A model generated the notes under the pieces. It saw only the letters and a list, made by a program, of their open reading frames with translations, was not told where the DNA came from and did not search any database. Positions 59,732 through 64,000 of a DNA stretch of 64,000 nt are shown here, piece after piece; position 1 is the first letter of the stretch; each line of letters begins with the position of its first letter. Origin of the DNA: Crocinitomicaceae bacterium (GTDB lineage: Bacteria > Bacteroidota > Bacteroidia > Flavobacteriales_D > Crocinitomicaceae); the NCBI GenBank assembly GCA_018402525.1, contig JAGYIR010000011.1, positions 248,001-312,000 on the forward strand, given 5' to 3'. A program made the translations under genes and the position numbers.

Positions 59732-62076
59732 ACCAATCCGTACACAATAGATTAATATCCTTCATCTGGTCAATAGCAGACGACTGCCTCAGAGATGTTT
59801 ATGTAAGAGGTAAATACAGAGACGTTATACTTCCAATGGTTGTATTGCGAAGATTAGATGCGCTGCTTGAACCTACTAAGGATGCAGTAATGGAAGAACT
59901 CGCTTTTCAACGAGATGAAGCAGGTTTCACTGAATGGGACGAAGCTGGGCTTAGAGATGCTAGCGGTTATGTATTTTACAATACAAGCGAATGGACCTTG
60001 CAACGCCTTCACGATACAGCGACAAACAGTCAGCAAATTTTACTAACGAATTTTGAGGATTACTTGAATGGCTTTAGTCCGAATGTCAAAGAAATCATCG
60101 ATAAATTCAAATTGAAAAGCCAGATTCGTCACATGGCAGCAAAAGACGTGCTGTTAGACGTTTTGGAAAAATTTACATCATCACATATCAACCTCACTCC
60201 ATTTGAAAAAGAAGATCCAGACGGAAGAAAGCTTCCTCCACTTTCGAACTTGGGAATGGGATATGTTTTTGAAGAATTGATTCGAAAATTCAACGAAGAA
60301 AACAACGAAGAAGCCGGAGAACACTTTACACCGCGTGAAGTGATTGACTTGATGACACACATAGTTTTTGATCCCATTAAAGATAATTTACCCCCTGTAA
60401 TGACCATTTACGACCCAGCTTGTGGTTCGGGTGGAATGCTCACGGAATCACAAAATTTCATCAAAGATGAAGAGGGTGAAATTCGGGCGAAAGGTGATGT
60501 GTATTTATACGGTAAAGAAATCAACGATGAAACCTATGCCATCTGTAAATCAGACATGATGATTAAGGGAAATAATCCTGAAAACATTCGCGTTGGTTCC
60601 ACACTTTCTACCAATGAATTTTCTGGAAACACATTTGATTTCATGCTGTCCAATCCACCTTATGGAAAGTCATGGGCGACAGATTTAAAATACATCAAAG
60701 ACGGCAAAGATATTATAGACCCTCGTTTTCAAATTAACCTAAAAGATTATTGGGGCAATGAGGAAGAAGTAGATGCTACACCACGTTCATCGGATGGGCA
60801 GTTACTATTCTTAATGGAAATGGTCGATAAAATGAAGCCTTTGAGCCAAAGTCCGCATGGGTCTAGGATTGCTTCTGTGCACAACGGTTCAAGTTTATTT
60901 ACAGGAGATGCCGGTGGTGGCGAAAGCAATATTAGAAGATACATTATTGAGAATGATTGGCTGGATTGCATTGTACAATTACCCAATAATTTATTCTACA
61001 ACACAGGAATAACAACTTACATTTGGTTTTTAACCAATAATAAACCCAAATCGAGAAAGGGTAAAGTCATTTTGATTGATGCCTCACAACGTTTTGCTAA
61101 ACTCCGTAAAAACTTAGGTGCGAAAAACTGTGAGCTAACGTCAGACCATGTCTCTGAAATTCAAAATGCCTACATGAATTTTGTGGATGTGGAACGCAAA
61201 ACGGAAGACGGATTAGCCGTTAAGGTATTTAACAACACTGATTTTGGTTATTACAAAGTAGTCATAGACAGACCTGCGCGTTTAAAAGCGCAATTCACAG
61301 AAGAGCGTATTACAGAACTCCGTTTTGAAAAAACGCTCAAAGAGCCGATGATGTGGGCGTATGAAACACACGGTGATAAAGTATATACGAACATCAAATC
61401 TCTGGAGAAAGAAATCATAGAATGGTCAGAGAAAAACGGCTTAGATTTGAGTGCTAAAAAACGTAAAGAGCTAACATCGCCTGATACGTGGAAAAAACAC
61501 AAAGGAATTTTAGAAACAGCCCGTTTACTTTTGCAAAAAATCGGAACGGAGGAATTCAATAATTTCAATGTGTTCAGTGCTAAAGTAGATGAGGTATTGA
61601 AAAAGGAAAAAATCAAACTTTCTGCCAGCGAGAAAAACCTGATTTTCGCAACAGTAAGTTGGTATGATGAAAGCGCTGAAAAGGTGATCAAAAAAACCGA
61701 GAAATTAAATGGCGATAAGTTAAATAAACTGCTTTACCATTTAGATTGCACCGCAGCTCAATTACCTGATTTCGGCTATTATCCAAGTGGAAAGAAAGAT
61801 GAATACATCATCTACGAAACGCAAACCGATTTGCGCGACAGTGAAAATGTGCCACTCAACGAAAGCATACACGATTACTTTTTACGAGAAGTAAAACCGC
61901 ATGTGGATGAAGCGTGGATTGATTTAGACAAAACCAAAATTGGTTATGAAATCAGTTTCAATAAATACTTCTACCAACACAAACCTTTGAGAAGCATTGA
62001 AGAAGTAAGTGCGGAAATATTGGCTTTAGATAAGGAGAGCGATGGTTTAATCATGGAAATTCTAAACCTGAACTAA
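59728..62076 (+). CDS. hsdM: Type I restriction-modification methyltransferase subunit HsdM
   Basis: A 782-residue N6-adenine methyltransferase that modifies the recognition site together with HsdS. N-terminal HsdM domain (SFIWSIADDCLRDVYVRGKYRDVILPMVVLRRLDALLEPTKD), GEHFTPREVIDLMTHIV, the SAM motif DPACGSGGMLTE (Asp229) and the catalytic NPPYGKSW (Asn309). It is longer than the usual 500-550 residues, with about 200 extra C-terminal residues (VWSYDESAEKVIKKTEKLNGDKLNKLLYHLDC and later) typical of a subfamily found with HsdR in Bacteroidota. The stop TAA overlaps the hsdS ATG by one base. Confidence 0.95.
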   Translation: MNQSVHNRLISFIWSIADDCLRDVYVRGKYRDVILPMVVLRRLDALLEPTKDAVMEELAFQRDEAGFTEWDEAGLRDASGYVFYNTSEWTLQRLHDTATNSQQILLTNFEDYLNGFSPNVKEIIDKFKLKSQIRHMAAKDVLLDVLEKFTSSHINLTPFEKEDPDGRKLPPLSNLGMGYVFEELIRKFNEENNEEAGEHFTPREVIDLMTHIVFDPIKDNLPPVMTIYDPACGSGGMLTESQNFIKDEEGEIRAKGDVYLYGKEINDETYAICKSDMMIKGNNPENIRVGSTLSTNEFSGNTFDFMLSNPPYGKSWATDLKYIKDGKDIIDPRFQINLKDYWGNEEEVDATPRSSDGQLLFLMEMVDKMKPLSQSPHGSRIASVHNGSSLFTGDAGGGESNIRRYIIENDWLDCIVQLPNNLFYNTGITTYIWFLTNNKPKSRKGKVILIDASQRFAKLRKNLGAKNCELTSDHVSEIQNAYMNFVDVERKTEDGLAVKVFNNTDFGYYKVVIDRPARLKAQFTEERITELRFEKTLKEPMMWAYETHGDKVYTNIKSLEKEIIEWSEKNGLDLSAKKRKELTSPDTWKKHKGILETARLLLQKIGTEEFNNFNVFSAKVDEVLKKEKIKLSASEKNLIFATVSWYDESAEKVIKKTEKLNGDKLNKLLYHLDCTAAQLPDFGYYPSGKKDEYIIYETQTDLRDSENVPLNESIHDYFLREVKPHVDEAWIDLDKTKIGYEISFNKYFYQHKPLRSIEEVSAEILALDKESDGLIMEILNLN

Positions 62077-63374
62077 TGGAAGTAACAGCAAAAAATGCAA
62101 CCTTTCAAAAATATCCTATCTACAAAGATACTGGTGTGGAATGGTTAGAGGAAATTCCTGAGAAGTGGGAGGTATTGCCATCCAAAAGATTCCATCAAGT
62201 AAAAAAGAAATCGAATAGCAAAAGAGAATGTGATAATGTATTATCACTCACATTAAGAGGTGTTGTAAATAATGACCCTGATTCTCCAGAAGGAATGGTA
62301 CCAAAAGATTATGGTACTTATCAAATATTTGATAAAAATAATTTAGTTTTTAAATTAATTGATTTAGAAAATGTAAAAACTAGCAGAGTTGGTATTGTTC
62401 ACGAAAAAGGTATTATGAGCTCTGCATATATTAGATTGATAGTTGGCGATGAGAACTTTGCGAGGTATACCTATTACTATTTTTATAGCTTATATATTAA
62501 TGAAGTATATAATAAACTTGGATCAGGTGTAAGATCTACACTTGGCCCATCAGACTTATTAAACATCCCTTACATTAAACCACCTCTCCAAGAACAAATC
62601 ACCATTGCCCATTTCTTAGACGACAAAACCACCAAAATAGACCGTGTCATTGCCCAAAAACAACAAATGATTGCCTTGCTCAAAGAACGCAAGCAAATTA
62701 TTATACAAAATGCGGTAACCAAAGGATTAGACCCAAATGCCAAAATGAAAGATAGCGGTGCGGTATGGATTGGGGAGATACCGGAGAGTTGGAGTTTTAT
62801 TTCATTGAAGTATATACTCAAAGAGAGAAATGAAAGATCAGAAGAAGGAAAAGAACCAATTCTTATGATGAGCCAAGTTCATGGTTTGGTTATTCGTTCA
62901 GACTTTCACGATAAAGCAGAAGTTGCTCAAACTACAGTAGGAAGTAAAATTGTCTATACAAATGACTTGGTGTTTAATAAGTTAAAAGCTCATCTTGGCG
63001 TCTTTTTCAAAAGCACAATACCGTTTAATGGTATAGTCAGCCCTGATTATGCAGTATATTATGGCAACGGCATGTTTAAAGACATGAAATATTTAGAACT
63101 GTTATTTAGGCACCCCGCCTACATCAGTCAATTTATTTGTAAGGCAACAGGAATTGTTGAAGGTTTAATCCGCTTATATACAAGCGAATTATTTAGTATT
63201 AAGGTTCCTGTTCCACCAATAAATGAACAAGAAAATATTTTAGCTTACATCGAAACCCAATCCGCCAAAATTGACAAGGCGATAAAACTGCAAGAGCAGC
63301 AGATTGAGAAAATAAAAGAGTTGAAAGCTACATTGATAGATGGGGCTGTGACGGGTAAAATAAAGATTTTTTAA
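62076..63374 (+). CDS. hsdS: Type I restriction-modification specificity subunit HsdS
   Basis: A 432-residue specificity subunit with two target recognition domains and two conserved coiled-coil regions: first half YPIYKDTGVEWLEEIPEKWEVLPSKRF...PLQEQITIAHFLDDKTTKIDRVIAQKQQMIALLKERKQ, second half PNAKMKDSGAVWIGEIPESWSFISLKYIL...PPINEQENILAYIETQSAKIDKAIKLQEQQIEKIKELKATLIDGAVTGKI. These paired halves match the internal duplication typical of HsdS. It is translationally coupled to hsdM. The recognition site cannot be read from sequence. Confidence 0.95.
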   Translation: MEVTAKNATFQKYPIYKDTGVEWLEEIPEKWEVLPSKRFHQVKKKSNSKRECDNVLSLTLRGVVNNDPDSPEGMVPKDYGTYQIFDKNNLVFKLIDLENVKTSRVGIVHEKGIMSSAYIRLIVGDENFARYTYYYFYSLYINEVYNKLGSGVRSTLGPSDLLNIPYIKPPLQEQITIAHFLDDKTTKIDRVIAQKQQMIALLKERKQIIIQNAVTKGLDPNAKMKDSGAVWIGEIPESWSFISLKYILKERNERSEEGKEPILMMSQVHGLVIRSDFHDKAEVAQTTVGSKIVYTNDLVFNKLKAHLGVFFKSTIPFNGIVSPDYAVYYGNGMFKDMKYLELLFRHPAYISQFICKATGIVEGLIRLYTSELFSIKVPVPPINEQENILAYIETQSAKIDKAIKLQEQQIEKIKELKATLIDGAVTGKIKIF

Positions 63375-63385
63375 TACATTAGATA

Positions 63386-64000
63386 ATGGACAGATACATA
63401 ACAAAACACATCAATAAACTGGTATTAGATCCTAATAATTATCGATTCATCGATAGTAAGGATTATACACTAGTGCCTGAAGAAAATATTGCTGAAGAAC
63501 GCATTCAAACCAGAACCTATAATTTACTCATAGGAAAGAATGAATCGCTTATCGAAGATTTGATTCTTAGTTTTAAGTCGAATGGCATCTTAAAACTGGA
63601 TCCTATCCAAGTGAAAACAATAGATGATGGAAGATTTTTAGTTGTTGAAGGAAACAGAAGGACTGCAGCTCTCAAGTATCTCTACAATGAATTCCTAAAA
63701 GGAAACGATGTAGGTGATTTAACCGAAACGGACTTTAAAAGTATAGAGATTGTTCAAATTTCTGATGAGCAGCCTATCCAGCATCTTATAACAATGGGTT
63801 TACATCATATTAGTGGAAAAAAGAAATGGAGTCCTGTAAATCAAGCCCAATTAGTTCACGACTTAAGGTTTAAGCACGGTTTAGAAGAAGAAGAGATATG
63901 CCGTAAACTGGCAATTACGAAGCATAATCTTCGCAGAAGTTTACGAGTTTTGGCGCTTATTGAATGTTACAAGGATTCGGATTTTGGTGATCAGTTTCAC
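63386..64000 (+). CDS. ParB-like protein of the type I RM locus, partial
   Basis: The first 205 codons of a gene starting at ATG 63386, cut by the window end, not terminated inside. YRFIDSKDYTLVPEENIAEERIQTRTYNLLIGKNESLIEDLILSFKSNGILKLDPIQVKTIDDGRFLVVEGNRRTAALKYLYN is a ParB/Srx-like N-terminal domain (the VEGNRRTAAL core matches GERRxRA of ParB), and VNQAQLVHDLRFKHGLEEEEICRKLAITKHNLRRSLRVL is a HTH as in ParB. In many Bacteroidota RM loci such a gene sits between hsdS and hsdR. Here hsdR would be expected beyond 64 kb. Start chosen 12 bases after the hsdS stop. Confidence 0.72.
   Translation, partial: MDRYITKHINKLVLDPNNYRFIDSKDYTLVPEENIAEERIQTRTYNLLIGKNESLIEDLILSFKSNGILKLDPIQVKTIDDGRFLVVEGNRRTAALKYLYNEFLKGNDVGDLTETDFKSIEIVQISDEQPIQHLITMGLHHISGKKKWSPVNQAQLVHDLRFKHGLEEEEICRKLAITKHNLRRSLRVLALIECYKDSDFGDQFH

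Larger units (their letters stand above)
45277..64000 (+). mobile_element. Probable integrated element (genomic island/ICE-like), right end beyond window
   Basis: The left boundary is placed at tRNA-Asp because a tyrosine recombinase gene lies directly downstream in the same orientation. The element contains RteC-like regulator, two excisionase-like HTH genes, DnaD-like and DnaC-like replication genes, a nuclease/DHH operon, several orphan exported proteins and a type I restriction-modification locus. No conjugation (tra/mob) genes are seen, but the element may extend past the window. A duplicated tRNA 3' end marking the right attachment site was not found within the window. Confidence 0.7.

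Overview
The window looks like a chromosomal segment of a member of the Bacteroidota, most likely Flavobacteriales; a Crocinitomicaceae/Fluviicola-like affiliation is my inference. The support is C-terminal type IX secretion (T9SS) sorting domains on four exported proteins, PorE-like TPR/beta-propeller/OmpA proteins, MnmD and MtaB tRNA-modification enzymes, Bacteroidota-type promoters (TTG-N19-TAnnTTTG), few Shine-Dalgarno-like sites, and a RteC/tyrosine-recombinase element.

Region 1 to 5 kb is core housekeeping: a DUF3298-type lipoprotein (cut by the window edge) coupled to cytidine deaminase, mtaB, mnmD and dnaB, then a conserved exported protein. Region 6 to 16.3 kb encodes secreted enzymes: an M43-like metalloprotease and a trypsin-like serine protease that share nearly the same Ig-like stalk and T9SS tail, then a secreted alpha/beta hydrolase behind a TetR regulator. 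Region 17 to 35.4 kb holds gyrB, an OmpA-domain protein, a chalcone-isomerase-like protein, pabA/trpG, ridA, a glycosyltransferase fused to a degenerate sugar-phosphate transferase, a lipoyl E2 acyltransferase, two tandem PorE-like proteins, a DEDDh exonuclease, an FAH-family hydrolase, a WcaJ/WbaP-type sugar transferase, a Gfo/Idh/MocA oxidoreductase and a DinB-like protein.

Around 35.5 to 36.1 kb, tRNA-His sits inside an unusual noncoding zone: an 18-nt duplication of the tRNA 5' end flanks a hairpin, and two 118-120-nt repeats downstream contain an inverted fragment of the tRNA and chains of hairpins whose stems differ while loops and flanks stay constant. The same hairpin modules recur about 20 kb away in the accessory element. 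Region 36.3 to 44.1 kb carries an arsenic resistance operon (arsR, DUF6428, arsC-like, acr3, MBL-rhodanese) and the thrS-infC-rpmI-rplT translation cluster, followed by another T9SS cargo protein.

From tRNA-Asp (45.3 kb) to the end of the window lies what appears to be an integrated element: a tyrosine recombinase directly downstream of the tRNA, a RteC-like regulator, two excisionase-like HTH proteins, a DnaD-like replication protein and a DnaC-like ATPase each preceded by one copy of a 240-295-nt structured repeat, and cargo. The cargo includes small exported proteins (two frameshifted), a three-gene operon of two predicted PD-(D/E)XK nucleases around a DHH phosphoesterase (candidate defence system), and a type I restriction-modification locus (WYL regulator, XRE regulator, hsdM, hsdS, and a ParB-like gene cut by the window end). 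The right end of the element and hsdR are not visible.
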